NCBI GenBank assembly: GCA_905147135.1
Contig: LR990059.1
Coordinates: forward strand, 15,027,001-15,091,000
DNA: 64,000 nucleotides
Direction: 5' to 3'
From: Blastobasis lacticolella
Lineage: Eukaryota; Arthropoda; Insecta; Lepidoptera; Blastobasidae
Under the pieces are notes generated by a model. That model had not been told where the DNA came from. It did not search any database and saw only the letters and a program-made list of their open reading frames with translations. The position numbers were made by a program, and so were the translations under genes. Shown piece after piece: positions 1 through 11,796 of this stretch. How positions within the stretch are numbered: the stretch's first letter is position 1; each line of letters begins with the position of its first letter.

Positions 1-1890
1 AATACCGAGATCGCTAGCACGAATGCCATTGCGTTCAAGTTTTTGCACAAGGATTGGTATCGAGATGGTGTCGAAAGCCTTCGCTAGATCGAGAAAAGCG
101 CCTAGACATTTATGTTTTAAATCAATTTGCATTCTCAAGAAATCTGTTAACCCACAAATAGCATCTTCTGTACTTTTACCAGCTCTGAAACCAAATTGAT
201 TCTTGGAAAGTATTTCATAACGTTCCAGAAAATTTACCAACCTTGTATTCAAGACCCTCTCCAATACTTTTGAAAGAGCTGTAAGGACTGAAATTGGTCG
301 ATAATTCGTGGCATCGTCTCGAGACCCGTTCTTGTGCACTGGTGTTATTAAAGATTTCTTAAAAGCCTCAGGAAAAACTCCTTGATAAAGACAAAGTCAA
401 AGAGCTTAGTCAATGGAGCGATAATAACATGTTTGGCTAGCTTAAGAAACTTGGCTGGTATGGCGTCCCACCCCGTTGCACTATCACTCTTGAGATTTTT
501 TATGATTGTCTCAATTTCTCGTTCATCGGGCGCAAGTAGTACGATTGACTTGTCAACATTGGAGACCGTAAAGTTATTGGAGCTACTACCTTTATTTATT
601 TTGTTAGCTAAGTGTTTTCCTACATTAGCAAAGTAATTATTTATTGTATTCATTTCTCCGGCTATATCAGAGGATTTAATTAAGTCCTCGGCCGGCGACC
701 GATGCACTGAGATATCTGTGACCGCCTTGATAGCTTTCCATCTCTCCTTATTATTTGTTGCAGACTCTATAATAGACCTGTCATGAGCTAGTTTAAGTTT
801 TTTTAATAATGCGTTACAGAAATTTCGGTAACGTTTGAATGAAATCTCTAAAATAGAGTCATTAGGGTTATTCCTAAACTTTTTATGTAATTTGTCTCGA
901 TGTCGAATGCACCTTAATAAACCTGGGGTAAGCCATGATTTGAAGATGCGCTTACGACATGATGCCTTAACCTTTTTAGTATTCTTATGAATTATATTCG
1001 ACAATGTTTCGACAAAAGTATTAGTAGCGGTTAGTAAAGGTTGGCGTTTGCATTGTCACAAATAAATGAAAAATTCACTTTTTGTAGATCACATAATGCA
1101 GCATCCCAATCGGTTTTAGTAACAATTCTTCCACTCCTCTTTTTATTATACGTACAGCATAGACTTAAAAGAACTGAGGCATGATCGGTTATGGTAGATT
1201 GCAAGACAAAGACTGATACACTCTTGCTTGTTTTAAGCAATATGTGATCAATACAGTTTTGAAGTCTGGTAGGATAAATATGGCCTGGTAGTAATCCGAG
1301 TTCAGATGTAAGGTTTAGGTATGCAGACGAGTTACGATCAGTGTTATGAAACTTAATGTCAATATTGACATCACCAATTAATATTACATTAGCGGCTGAA
1401 TGCAATGGGCGGATAATTTTGTCTATTGAATCCAAGAAACTATCAGTGCAATATACTGATGGAGATATATATACAGACAACACATAAGTATCAGGGATAA
1501 TATTTAGTAACAGAAAATTAGCTCTAACCGAATCCGGTTCTTGAACAGTATGTTGAATGTCCTTTCTCACATAAAGTACAAACCATCATTTTGGTTAAGA
1601 CATTTTTTTGAGAAATGTGATACGTAATCATCAAAATTAGGTATAGGTTTATCGCTACTCAACCAGCATTCTGTCAACACAATAACGTCAACATCAAAAT
1701 AAAACTGAGCGAGATGAGCAGAAAAACTGTCGAAATTCTTATAAATGCTTCTTATGTTTTGCGTAATAATTTGAAGCGATTTAGGAAAGGGTTTAATTAC
1801 AGCGTTGCACGTACTATTGTCACATAGGTAAGACGTAGCCACAGCTATCTCATCTATTTCGTTAATCATATTATGATCTAAGGACGCCAT
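1..1890 (-). pseudogene. LINE ORF2: AP-endonuclease plus reverse transcriptase, frameshifted and partial
   Basis: The endonuclease begins near 1890 with QNIRSIYKN and VIVLTECWL, which carry the Asn and Glu of the APE fold. It shifts frame near 1567, where the next segment (1570-1031) has GDVNIDI and the terminal TDH triad. The RT linker and fingers are in 1004-348 (GWDAIPAKFLKLA). A frame change near 385 leads into the frame running to base 1 with NYRPISVL, NQFGFRAGKSTEDA and LGAFLDLAKAFDT. The palm catalytic YADD lies beyond the edge. In a live copy this protein would nick target DNA and prime reverse transcription there. At least three frame breaks make this copy non-coding. Confidence 0.8.
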
Positions 1891-2151
1891 CAGGAGAAAA
1901 GAGAAAATACATGGTACAAGTAATGAAATTGGTTACCGAGTATGTAAGTGTTTGTAAATATGTGTGTTTAATGTTTATGTTTGTGTTCATGTGTGTAAAT
2001 TTTAAAAGTACAGCAAGAAGCATAGCAGGTACATCCAGATCAGTAAAGCAAAAAGCAAAAAAGCAGAAACACAGGCGACAAACAAAAAGCAGAAATAAAG
2101 CACTTTTTGCAAGCGTATATACTTATAAAGGATTACCATCCAGTTTGCTAG

Positions 2152-3065
2152 TCATGGTGTAATCGGGATCTTACTAAAATCGTCTTCCTCATTTATCAAG
2201 TAATGGGGCAGTTTATCATCTAGGCGCAGGAAAACCTTTCCAAATGACGTCCAGCAATATTTGAAACCTTTGTCACTTGCGAACTTGCGTGCTAGGTAAT
2301 ACATGCGCTGCATTTTAGGAGTTAGGTATTCCGCTATATATACTGGTTTAATGGTTCCGCTGCTTTGAAAGTGGCCAGTATTTAATTTATTATTCTTGTT
2401 TTCTTTATTTAATTTCCGGGCACTATTTAATATTTTGTCTTTAGTAGTTCCACTAACAAAGTCTACGACGATTCTCGGTATTTTATCTGTTTTATCCTTT
2501 ATTCTAAAGACATCTTTAATTTCATGCTTTTGAAGGGGCATCTCGAGAACATTTGCAGTCTTCATCACTAGGTCCGCAAATTTTTCCCTATTTTCGCCTT
2601 CCTCTCTTGAGATATTCCTCAACTCAATTTTTGTTGACGCTAGAACACGTTACATATTTTCAACTCTATTCTCAAGTTTAACAATGTATACACGGTCTTC
2701 TCTTCTTTTATTTTCAAGATCGGCCAATTGAGTCTTCATTTCATCGTATTGATTTGAGATAAATTCTATAGATTTCAATATGTCATTTGTTTGAGCAGAG
2801 ACCTCCGCTATAATCTCTCTTTTCAGAGATTCCAGTTTCTTTCCATTTTATTGTTCTGGGCTTCTATTAATTGGCATATCTCGTCTTTCAATGCACTCAA
2901 TTCCGAACGGCTCTGCCTCTCAACTGTACGGCCAGTAATATTTTGTGAGACCTCCATGTCAGCAGTTGAAATACTCGGGCTTGCAGTAGGTAGCTGGCTA
3001 TTAGTTGGCGTAGCCTGGGGCTTCGGGGTCTTTGGAGGTGTGCGCTTCATCGGCATTGTTATCAA
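2152..3065 (-). pseudogene. LINE ORF1 with baculovirus FP-like C-terminal domain, frameshifted
   Basis: Two open pieces, 3065-2823 and 2622-2152, are joined by about 200 bases of broken frame. The N-terminal piece is Pro/Thr/Ser-rich (PPKTPKPQATPT) and runs into a heptad-like Leu/Glu/Gln segment. The C-terminal piece has a nucleic-acid-binding style core (IVVDFVSGTTKDKILNSAR) and the block MQRMYYLARKFA, followed by a Tyr/Trp and Lys-rich stretch. This resembles ORF1 proteins of insect LINEs that share a domain with the baculovirus few-polyhedra protein. The likely role is RNA binding and chaperoning. The family call is from memory of the domain pattern. Confidence 0.6.
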
Positions 3066-3260
3066 AACAACAAAATATGTTCAATTTCCCAAATGTTGGG
3101 GTAATTCAATGAGTGCTGGCAACACTTGCAAGTCGCTGTCAAATGTCAATGCCAGTGTCAACGTCAGAGTGATTATGACGTTTAAAATATGGCAAAAAGT
3201 GGGTATTTCGATGCTTCTTACCAGTCACCGTAAACATATTAAAAGGTGAGGGTACAAAAA

Positions 3261-3518
3261 TAGAATTTTTGTTAATTGATTTTAGCACTTTATACTGAAT
3301 GCCTTCACTTACTAACGATAGCACACACACACAGGGTAACACTGAACACAACCATTAAACTTTTAGAAAGGAAGATGCACAAAATTGCAAATAGGAAACT
3401 AAATAATTCGGAGCTTGTACTTAGTAGTTGCAGCTGGTGTTGCCAACCAAATAGTGCTACCCAGATTGATTACTTTCTCACTCGGATAGACAATATTAAC
3501 AAAGTGGCCACCTGTTAA
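3261..3518. other. Short spacer between two LINEs
   Basis: About 260 bases with a small CA-type run near 3322-3334 and no convincing gene. It may be the 5' leader of the LINE to its left. Confidence 0.4.
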
Positions 3519-5881
3519 GTCATACCCGGAGAGAGTCTCACTGCCCAACACCGGGACCTTGTGATGGACCTGCGCGTGAAGCCCCGAGGCAAATACCGGG
3601 AGCAGTGCCGTCGCGAAACCCGGTGGTGGCTGCTTGAAGGAACCAAGTCCCATGATTTCGCCGCTGCTGTCAACGATCTTAATATTGCGACAGACGGTGA
3701 ATCCATCCAACAACTCTGGTACAGAACTCAGAAGGCTATCGCATGGGCGGCAAGGACGGTGCTGGGGGTGTCAAGGGGCGGACGCAGGCTTGACAAGGTG
3801 ACCTGGTGGTGGAACGACACAGTCCAGAGGGAGATTAGGGTAAAGAAAGCCCTCTTTAAAAAGTGGCAAGTGTCCAGATCTCCTGAAGCCAACGCTGCAT
3901 ACAGGGATGCCAAACGTGCCACCAAGCGAGCGGTAGCCAGAACCAGACAAGACCAATTACGTTCTTTATACGATAAGTTGAAATCGTCTGAGGGGCAGAA
4001 CTCATCTACTAGTTGGCACGATCGAGGGTCAAAGCGGCACAGGATATTTCCATTTGTCGCTGTGTAAATGAGCCTCACGGTAACGCGAATAAAGAGATGG
4101 CGGTAACTGAATAAGCAGCATAAACAGGTGCATCCACCGGACCTCCTTCCGAATCAAGGACTCGTGCCGCCGATAACGCCTGAGGAAGTCGAGGTGGCTC
4201 TTTGCCGAGTCCCTATCGAGGCGTGGAAATTGACGGGCTCTTGTGGTGTGAGCATCCTTACCGACCGTTATAATCGCATCCTCCTCACCGGGAATATACC
4301 TAACCAATGGAGGCTGAGTATAATTACCCCAGTCTTTAAGGGTAAGGGTTCAGTGCGGGAGTGCACCAACTACCGCGGTATAAGGTGATGTCTCACACTA
4401 TGAAGCTCTTCGAACGCATTGTGGACTCTCGAATCCGACGGGAGTGTACAATCTCGGAGTGTCAGTATGGGTTGCGTCCGGGTTGTGGGACCATGGATCC
4501 CATATTTGCCCTAAGAACTCTCATGGTGGGACACAGATCAAGGAACACGCCCCTGTATTTTCTGTTTCTTGACATGCAGAAGGCCTTTGACTGTGTCCCT
4601 CGTGAGATGATCTGGTGGGCGTTGCGGTCCAAGTCAGTACCTAAGGCCTATATTGACATTATCCGAGACATGTACTGCGATTCCGATTCCATAGTTAGGA
4701 CTGCTGTTGGGGACACCAACCCGTTCCCGATTACCGTTGGGGTACACCAAGGCTCCGTGCTCAACCGTGATATTAAATGTACTTACTGTCAGACAACATC
4801 CGAGACTATCATGAGATACATCCGTGGCTACTCTTGTATGCTGACGATATCCCGTTGACAGACTGACAAGTAGCGTCTTGTCCAACGGGTGGAAAAGTGG
4901 AAGGAGTCGCTTGAGAAATTTATCTAAAGATAAATGTGGCGAAGACAGAGTACAGACACACGAACAGGTCAACGGATCAGGCCAGATACCTGGGGTCGGT
5001 GTTGCGACATCTATCGCTCCAATAGGGAAACTCAACGATACTCACATTACGAGTACACGAACAAAAGGTTGGCAATCATCCGCACATAGATGGCGCTGAC
5101 CGTCCTACATCGCGCTAGAGAAATGTGCCAATTACGCGGCATATATACAACTTCCGACGATCAACCGTTGGACTCTTGGTGCCCTGGTCACAACAACCGG
5201 CCAGGTGGGTAATTACCGTTTTCCACCTTCTCCATCTTCGCTTGCCAACATTGGCGGCTACCCTTATCTGCTTTAGTGCCAAAGTCGGTACTAAACGCAA
5301 CTGGTGACATCGACAGCGACGTCATAGCCCGAATATCCGTGGCTTGAGCCAAATGGCGGGAAGTGGCGGCTGTCATTTGTGACCCCAAGATGCTGATGAA
5401 ACTGAAGGGACAGGTCTACAAGACCATTATTAGACCTGTTCTGTTAAACAGCAGTGAGACTTGGCCTCTACTGAAGCGACACAAGCAGGAGTTGCGAGTC
5501 ACGGAAACGAAGATGCTGCGGTGGATGTGTAGGACTACTTGCCAAGATTGCGTGCGAAACGCCCATATCCGCGGTAGCCTGCGTGTCCGTGACATCGCAG
5601 ATAAGCTACAAGACTGTCACCTTCGATGGTACGGTCACGTATTGCGCAGACCGGCAAATTATGTGCGGTACAGATGTCTGGCCATGCCGCCCCCACCAGG
5701 CACGGGAAGAAGAGGCCGGCCCAAGAAGCGATGGCTGGGCGTCGTTAAGAGTGACATGCATGCCAACGGACTAACTACTAAGGATGCCGAAGACCGAGCA
5801 AAGTGGATTAATAGCAAGAAGGCCGACCCCGGGCACCCGCGTGTTGCGCGGAGGCGGAACCGGGATTTAACGCCTAGATGA
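3519..5881 (+). pseudogene. RTE-clade reverse transcriptase remnant
   Basis: The reading frame is split into open pieces at 3561-4067, 4128-4388, 4361-4858 and 5363-5881. The RT core is in the second and third pieces (FDCVPREMIWWALR, VGVHQGS). The YADD region near 4840-4860 is reached only after a frame change (LLYADDIP), and 4860-5360 is badly degraded. The C-terminal connection and thumb region from 5390 to 5881 is well kept. Absence of RNase H and the wording of the tail fit the RTE clade. It cannot make an active enzyme. Confidence 0.8.
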
Positions 5882-5940
5882 TAAATGAGTACAAGACGCA
5901 AAGACTGCTATGAAAATTAATGTCGCCAGCAGAATTTATA
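3519..5940 (+). mobile_element. RTE-type non-LTR retrotransposon, 5'-truncated and broken
   Basis: Homology starts abruptly at about 3519 in the endonuclease-RT linker (GESLTAQHRDLVMDLRVK). It passes through LDMQKAFDCVPREMIWWALR and the VGVHQGSVLN palm motif and ends with the RTE-style tail (KLKGQVYKTIIRPVLL, LRWYGHVLRRP, GRRGRPKKRW). The 5' truncation is typical of target-primed insertion. Confidence 0.85.
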
Positions 5941-6520
5941 TTCGAATTACATTCCTTTGACCATATATCTATATTTTATCTACTCATGTTTGATTAATGG
6001 GTCTTTGTATAATTGTTTTTTTATGGTAATAGATTAGTGTTACGATTGTTCGTAAAGTATTTCAATGAAGAAGATGTGTATTATATCGTGATCCTCGGTG
6101 TCGGTTTTTAATGCCAAATTTGCTAAGTGTGTTATTATTTCGTACCATGAAGATCTATATAGCTATTATCAAGAATGGGCTTATCAATTCCTACTTTGAG
6201 CCTATACATAGCCATCATGCATATCTAAATAATCATCAGCCTGAGGGTGACAGTTCCAAACCAATCATTACGTTGATGTTTTCAATTAAAATTACACTGT
6301 CATCACGATTCATGGCGTTAAATACCAGATCCAACGAGTGAAGAAAGCTATTCATTTTATTACACAATTATTTGCTAACCTAAGCTGTAGACAGTTAGTC
6401 CCCGACACCGCCAACTTGATTATTATTTATAGTATTAAAGTAAAACTTATTACTTCCGTTCTTCCTTAAATTTTACAAAGTCCAGCTCCAAAAAATATTT
6501 AATGTTCTTGGATAACTTCA
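5941..6520. other. AT-rich intergenic stretch, no recognisable gene
   Basis: Nothing convincing on either strand. From about 6530 on, the sequence begins to match the region upstream of P2 (35.7-36.0 kb), so the gene-family duplication starts around here. Confidence 0.5.
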
Positions 6521-6810
6521 GAAGTTATTTACATAATTCTTTAGAATTAATTTGGGAAGTAGTACATATAATTTGTTATGATAATTTGTACATGGTTTAT
6601 GGTGAGGTCTATTGGTAACGACATTCTAATTAGCTATAAGAGCTTCACGATACCTACCAAATAAATTAGGTAGGTATGTAAACTTATTGTTACTTACGTA
6701 AAGTACTCTTATTTTCAATAATGTAAATTCAACGTACAATTTCCTGCGTGTAAAGTTTACAACCTGTTTTATTTTTATAGTTGTTGACGAAATTGCCTTC
6801 CACGACTTTT

Positions 6811-6873
6811 GTTTAAATATAATGGAAAAAGAATCGTTTTCTTCGGTTTCAATGTTAGTCATGTAGCAATAAA
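6811..6873 (+). promoter_or_regulatory. Core promoter and start-stop upstream ORF of P1
   Basis: A TATA-like TTTAAATATAA sits at 6812-6822, about 55 bases before the P1 start codon, with TTCAATG near 6848 as a possible initiator. An ATGTAG (start codon directly followed by stop) lies at 6861-6866, exactly 7 bases before ATG 6874. The same ATGTAG at the same spacing precedes P2 and the much more diverged P3. Confidence 0.55.
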
Positions 6874-8469
6874 ATGAAGCAAATTCTTTATATCTTATTT
6901 TTAATTTGGTACATAACTTTCAATCAATCTGCGAGTAAAAAAGAATCAAAAGACAATGTGATGTCATATTTCGTTTTACCAGATGCTAGACAGCGGGTAG
7001 TACGCTCTGGTCTGAAGACGTCCCATCTTTTTCTGGCCAACCCATATAGAAGACGTATCCAAGATGTTGAAAAGGTCAGTAAAAATGTCGCCACGAAATC
7101 TGTTAAAGATGACGCCGATAGTGATAAGGACCACATCCGTAGCGAACAAACGACAGAAAGAGAAATAAAATTCGATATGAAATTCACAATCGATCCCGAT
7201 TTTAATGAAATGTACCAGCAACATTCTACACCACGTACGAAAGATGAACGCTACGCTGAAAAGGTGCCACTAAAATTCAGAGACAGCGCAATGGATATAG
7301 TGCCAACGAGATCATATATGTTTAGATCAGGTTTCCACATGGATCCTGTCCTAAATCTTATGAGAAGATACGGCTTTCGTCGTAATGACGACCCCCCCGC
7401 ACCCGATGATGAGTCCTCAGGATCATCGACACAAGAATTAAAAGATTGGAAAGACCGGTATAAAGAATACTGGATGATTAAGAAATTTGAAGCTTTGAAT
7501 GATACTGTTCCTAGAGGAGACCAAGTGAACATATTGCAAGCTAGTAAGTATTCATCAATTTTTTCTCTAAAGAGTAAGGAAGGAAATTAAAAAATGAAAA
7601 TCACTCTTATAATTGCGATTTTTATCCAAATACATGATAAAAGAAGTTTTCTTTGTTTTGTTGACAATTCTTAATAAAGTCCACTGTTTTAAGTGACTAA
7701 ATTGTATATTACAGGACCTTGGGGTTCACCATGCGGGGACCCAGCACAGCACGACATGCCGTGGGGCAACTGCATGCTGGCGGAAGAATGCGAGGTTGAA
7801 TTCCGCATATATCGAGGAGACTTATTCTGTGGGCGCACGACATTTGTTTGCTGCGGATTACAGTTGACCAATTACGACTTGGATCAAGGGTTCGATGTAT
7901 CCTTTGACGAGGCAAGCTTATCCACCGATTCGGCCGAGTTGAGGCACTTAACGGCTGATCCCAATGGGAACAAAGACAGAAGAAAACGTAAGCAGCAAAG
8001 AAAGCGACAAGCGGAGAGGTACAGACGCAAGCGGCGGATAAAACGAAATATCAGGAAGATTTTGCACGAGATTACTAGAATACTGAATAAGTTATACAAG
8101 AACAGCACGCGCCTCAGGAAGAGGAAAACGAACGTGCTCAAGAAGTACATAAAGAAATTAAAGGCCAAGTACTTGAAAGATAGACTGAGCGTATTGGAGT
8201 TACATGGGGAGCAGTTGATGAGAATTGATACTAACTTGATGAAACACTTGCTAGAGATAAAGGCAATGAACCGCGAGTTTATGAAAAACGCTACGTTTAG
8301 GGATATTGTTGTAAACGGGATGATGTCTAAGGCAGGTGCCAGGATGCTGGTAGAAGCTTACCCAGAACTGGAAGCACTGATTAACACGCGACGCACTATG
8401 AATTATGACCTATCTAAGCCTAAAGATTATTTAGAGTATGATATAGAATACGGATTTCTATATAACTGA
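6874..8469 (+). CDS. P1: secreted clip-like/polybasic protein, complete two-exon gene
   Basis: Exon 1 is 6874-7543 and exon 2 is 7715-8469. The donor is CTA|GTAAGT, the acceptor TTACAG|GACC, and the intron is 171 bases in phase 1. The product is 474 residues. Residues 1-20 (MKQILYILFLIWYITFNQSA) form a signal peptide. Residues 21-224 contain no Cys and include DERYAEKVPLKFRDSAMD and FHMDPVLNLMRRYGFRR. Six Cys follow at 230, 243, 249, 262, 269 and 270 (C-x12-C-x5-C-x12-C-x6-CC), the spacing of an arthropod clip domain. Then come an acidic linker (GFDVSFDEASLSTDSAE), a very basic region at about 310-380 (QRKRQAERYRRKRRIKR) with sequon NST at 353, and the tail EYDIEYGFLYN. No protease domain follows. 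I do not recognise the family. A secreted, disulphide-bonded polycation is predicted, perhaps in immunity or an extracellular matrix (inference). It is paired in inverted orientation with P2. Confidence 0.85.
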
Positions 8470-8785
8470 CAAATAAATTTTAATTCCACCTCTATGTTGT
8501 TTGTTATAAAACATGTTTTTATCTTCTTTTTTTTGCATTGCAATGTCGTTTTATCCAAGCCAAGATGAACCGGAGATGGAATATGCATTTAGGGTGAGAG
8601 GTTGTGAGTGTGTCCCACTGAATGTTGTCAATTGTCTTCAAAACGGCTTGACTGATTTAGATACGGTTTTCTACCATGGATTTGCTATTTATTTGAAGCC
8701 TTTTGCATATCCTATATCCCTCCTGTAGAACTGACAAATAAATGTTAATCCCACCTCCACGTTGTTTCTTGTAACAAATGTTTCT
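8467..8785 (+). repeat. Duplicated P1 3' end with polyadenylation signals
   Basis: The P1 stop codon is followed after 2 bases by AATAAA (8472-8477). The roughly 55 bases from the stop (CTGACAAATAAA ... CCACCTC ... GTTGTTT) recur at about 8730-8785 with a few changes, giving a second AATAAA. The sequence between matches the P2 3' flank at about 32.0-32.16 kb. Confidence 0.7.
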
Positions 8786-8923
8786 TTATTAGTCTTAGTA
8801 TGTCTCTTTCGTGATCAAATAACGTCTTGTGTTTTAATTTATTTTAACAGTTTTATATTATTCCTAGTCAATTATCAAGTTTCTTAGTACCTAAGTTTAG
8901 CGCAGTACAAGTAATTGACTTGC
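8786..8923. other. AT-rich spacer
   Basis: No feature seen. The copy of AATTGACTTGC at 8913-8923 is the left target-site duplication of the SINE that follows. Confidence 0.5.
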
Positions 8924-9299
8924 GAATAAAAATCATCTTGGCGTTAATGTCCCGGTTGTGCTCTCGACAACGAGGGCCCGGGGTCCGCCTTGACCATGAT
9001 CCAGGTTTTGGCGATTAGGTAATTACAGTGGAGCGACTACCATCTGACCTCCTTGACCCTGCTACCAGGGAAACCTGACCAGATTTGATCATGGTTACAA
9101 ACAAATTCAGTTGCCTGGATTTGCAGGTTTCATCACGATGGGTTCCCGATGTTCCATCGTAAGAGCATCGGCTAGTATTCAAATAATGTACATAACTTAG
9201 TAAAGACTCATTGGCACAAGGCCGCAGCGGGATTCGAACCCGGTACCTCTCGCTTACGAGTTGGATACTCAACCACCCGGCTACCGACGCTCTGTTGCG
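8924..9299 (-). mobile_element. tRNA-derived SINE copy 1 with 11-bp target-site duplication
   Basis: On the minus strand it starts AGAGCGTCGGTAGCCGGGTG, a pol III A-box-like tRNA head. The B-box GGTTCGAATCCCG is at about 9228-9240. The body has conserved blocks ending near CATTAACGCCAAGATGATT. AATTGACTTGC flanks both sides (8913-8923 and 9300-9310). Confidence 0.85.
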
Positions 9300-9423
9300 A
9301 ATTGACTTGCTAAAACTAGCATTAATAATAATTCAATTCTTAATTGAGTAGGACATTACATACCTCTTTCAATCGTGAAAGAGGAGAGGGTGGGAAAGTA
9401 GGAACGAAACACACAGTGACATT

Positions 9424-9955
9424 TATTTATTTATTAAAGCTTTATGCACAAAAGTACAGTGGCGGACTTAAAGCTAAAATAGCCTTATCTACCAGTCAAC
9501 CGGGATAATCTAAGCCTGAGAAAGGTAGGCGGTGCAGGAAAAGAAAGACAAAACTACTTGAGTAAAAAGGAGGAGGGATATACATTTATGCAACTATAGT
9601 CCGGAAGCACATACTAAATACATATACAAAACCATAAAATAAACATATGAACTTAAAACTGGATACAATATATAAGTAAAACCAAAGGTAAAATAATATT
9701 TAAATTGAACAAAGTGAAGAGACGAGAGAAAAATGAAGTGGGTCGAACAGGGAGGAAGAACGAGTATTATGGAGCATTCAAGTAATGACCATGCACCGCT
9801 TTCTTAAAAGAACATTTGGTAGGTAACAGTCTTATATCAGAGGGAAGATCGATCCAGAGCCTTATGGCCTTAACTGCAAAAGAGTTTGAGGTAAAGCCGG
9901 TGCGGTGAAGGGGCAGATTCAATAGTTTGTTATGTGTAGAGCGCAGTTTGAGGTT
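9424..9955 (-). mobile_element. 3' fragment of a jockey/CR1-type LINE
   Basis: On the minus strand 9955-9770 encodes an RT C-terminal tail (LRSTHNKLLNLPLHRTGF, then FAVKAIRLWIDLPSDIRLL). It is followed by a 3' UTR that ends in a TAAATAAATAAAT-type tail at about 9424. Only the end of the element is present. Confidence 0.65.
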
Positions 9956-11032
9956 GTGACATGTTGGCCACCCCAGGACTGGAGCACATCCACCCCACCC
10001 CGACAACGGCCGGACCGTGTCAGACAATACCAGACAGAGCCGGTAAGTGTCCGACACTGTCAAGCATAGCCGGACCGCGCCCGTCATATAGGAACCTCTA
10101 TTATACTTAAGAAAAAACACCTAAATCTACAGCAAGAGTAAGCCAGTCCACCAAGGCAGCACCCGTTCACGAGTATAATGCAGGGCGCAGCCATCGTCCA
10201 ATTCAATAATTATTTGAGGGAAAAGGCCAGACAGACCTTTAAGCGAGCATGCATCACAGATGCTGCATGTGATAGGTAGCTGCTCCCACCCTTCCCCTAC
10301 AAACCGTACCCTTACACCTACGTTGCCACGGCCAACCCCTACCCTATTCTTACCCTACGCTCTCCCCAGCACAGCCAACGCAGAGCAAGCGCCCTCCAGC
10401 CCCGGTACGATCAAAAGACACCGTGTATGGGAAAGGAAGGAAAGTTAACATCGCTTCCTATGTGGTTCTCCGTGGTAAAGAAACGGCAACAAACCCACAG
10501 AGCCTATATTAATTTTTTGTATCTTTTTTTATATATCTTATATACTAATACATACATTGTATTTGCCCTACATACTAACTTAAAAGTAAATAATATTAGA
10601 TATTACAAATGTTGTGTGTGTACGTAGATATTTCTTTTGAAATAAGCTGTATCTGTTGTGATCTTATCTGTAAGTCAATTTTATTGTGCACAATAAACTG
10701 TAAAATAAATAAATGTTTTTATAGTTGTAAGTACCAGAAACAAATAATCGGGTATTTATTTAAAAGAACTGTTTATAATAACAAACAGATGGGTACTAGT
10801 ACCTTCCAGCAATAAAATATTTTAAGAAAAGGCTGAATCAAACAAAAGATAATTAAATGTAAAAGTAATGAAAGAGGAATAGAAAAATGTTTAATACAAT
10901 AGCTTAAGAATTCGTACATAAATACAAGGGAAATAATATTGAGTGATTGGTTGATTTATTGGAATTGATGGAGTTTTCTTTTGTAGGTTATAATTTTACC
11001 AAATACATCAGGATAAGAAATAGAATAGTGCA
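9956..11032. other. Unassigned stretch with C-rich and A/T-rich parts
   Basis: Bases 10280-10370 are rich in CCCTAC-like words, weakly like the satellite near 55 kb. Bases 10480-10950 are AT-rich. No gene is supported, and the short open frames here are not convincing. Confidence 0.4.
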
Positions 11033-11264
11033 GGTAGAGCTCGTCTAGTCTAAAATGACGCGCCCCACTACTTAAATATTGATAACGACACTTCATCTGT
11101 GTGGGAGCCAATGAACGACGCGTGCTCCTACGTTTGAATCTCACCGGCAACTGAATGACCAATTACAACGGCATTTGTATATGTATTGCGTCCATATTTT
11201 AAACTTGCTTGTGTGCGTTAATGCGATAGTGGGGCGCGTAATTTTAGATTAGACGAGCTCTACC
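11033..11264. mobile_element. Miniature inverted-repeat element of 232 bp
   Basis: The left arm begins GGTAGAGCTCGTCTAGTCTA and continues to GCGCCCCACTA (11033-11070). Its reverse complement, with about three or four differences, is at 11227-11264. The interior is non-coding, as expected of a non-autonomous DNA element. Confidence 0.75.
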
Positions 11265-11354
11265 ATAAATTTATTGTAATTTGTCTTATGTGTTAAACAA
11301 ACAGCACTCGTAACAAAATTGCGACTTGTTGTATCCATTACATGTATCATCATA

Positions 11355-11535
11355 TCAGCCGAAAGACGCCCACTGCTGGGCATAGGCCTCCCCCAAAGAT
11401 CTCTACAGATGTCGGACCTGTGCCTTACGCATCCAGCTGGTACCTGCGATCTTTACCAGGTCGACGGTCCATCTTGTGGGAGGTCTACCCACGCTGCGTC
11501 TTCCAGTACGTGGTCGCCACTCGAGAACTTTACTG
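11355..11535 (+). repeat. Interspersed repeat fragment (CCACTGCTGGGCATAGGCC type)
   Basis: The words CCCACTGCTGGGCATAGG and CCTCCCCCAAAG, and the following GC-rich sequence, resemble a short repeat very common in lepidopteran genomes. A related stretch is at 60890-61060. The parent element is uncertain. Confidence 0.5.
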
Positions 11536-11796
11536 CCCTTTACGTACATGTATATATGTCTTGAATTACAATAATAAAATGTCTTGCATTTCAATACACA
11601 TCTTATGTAGTTAACAGGAATCCTCCTTACTTCAACAATAACAACAACAACAAGTCTCCGCCTGTAGGTAACAAATATGTGAAAGGCATTTGTTGTACTT
11701 ACCGAGTAAATGAGCTTTAAAGTAACGTCAAAGTTACTTAAAAGTAAGCAGAGCTGTCTATGCATAGAAAAAAAATATACATGCTGGGAAAAGTAA
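11536..11796. other. Unassigned spacer with a CAA-type simple repeat
   Basis: A short AACAACAACAA run lies at about 11639-11652. Nothing else is recognisable. Confidence 0.4.

Larger units (their letters stand above)
1..3260 (-). mobile_element. Non-LTR retrotransposon with FP-like ORF1, degenerate and cut by window edge
   Basis: Read on the minus strand this is one LINE. It has a presumed 5' leader near 3250-3066, ORF1 at 3065-2152, and ORF2 (endonuclease then reverse transcriptase) from 1890 to beyond base 1. The order ORF1, APE-type endonuclease, RT is that of jockey/CR1-group elements. Several frameshifts show the copy is dead. The 3' end lies outside the window. Confidence 0.8.

Noticed and set aside
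8513..8728. 71-codon open frame after P1 with two Cys and a hydrophobic start
   Set aside because: It lies in the duplicated 3' flank, has no splice or promoter context, and the matching sequence after P2 is not kept open.
9225..9299. tRNA-like sequences with A and B boxes here and at 11870, 46795, 47470-47540, 50190, 52080 and 52830
   Set aside because: Each is the head of a SINE with the SINE body attached. None has a clean cloverleaf with a normal acceptor end.
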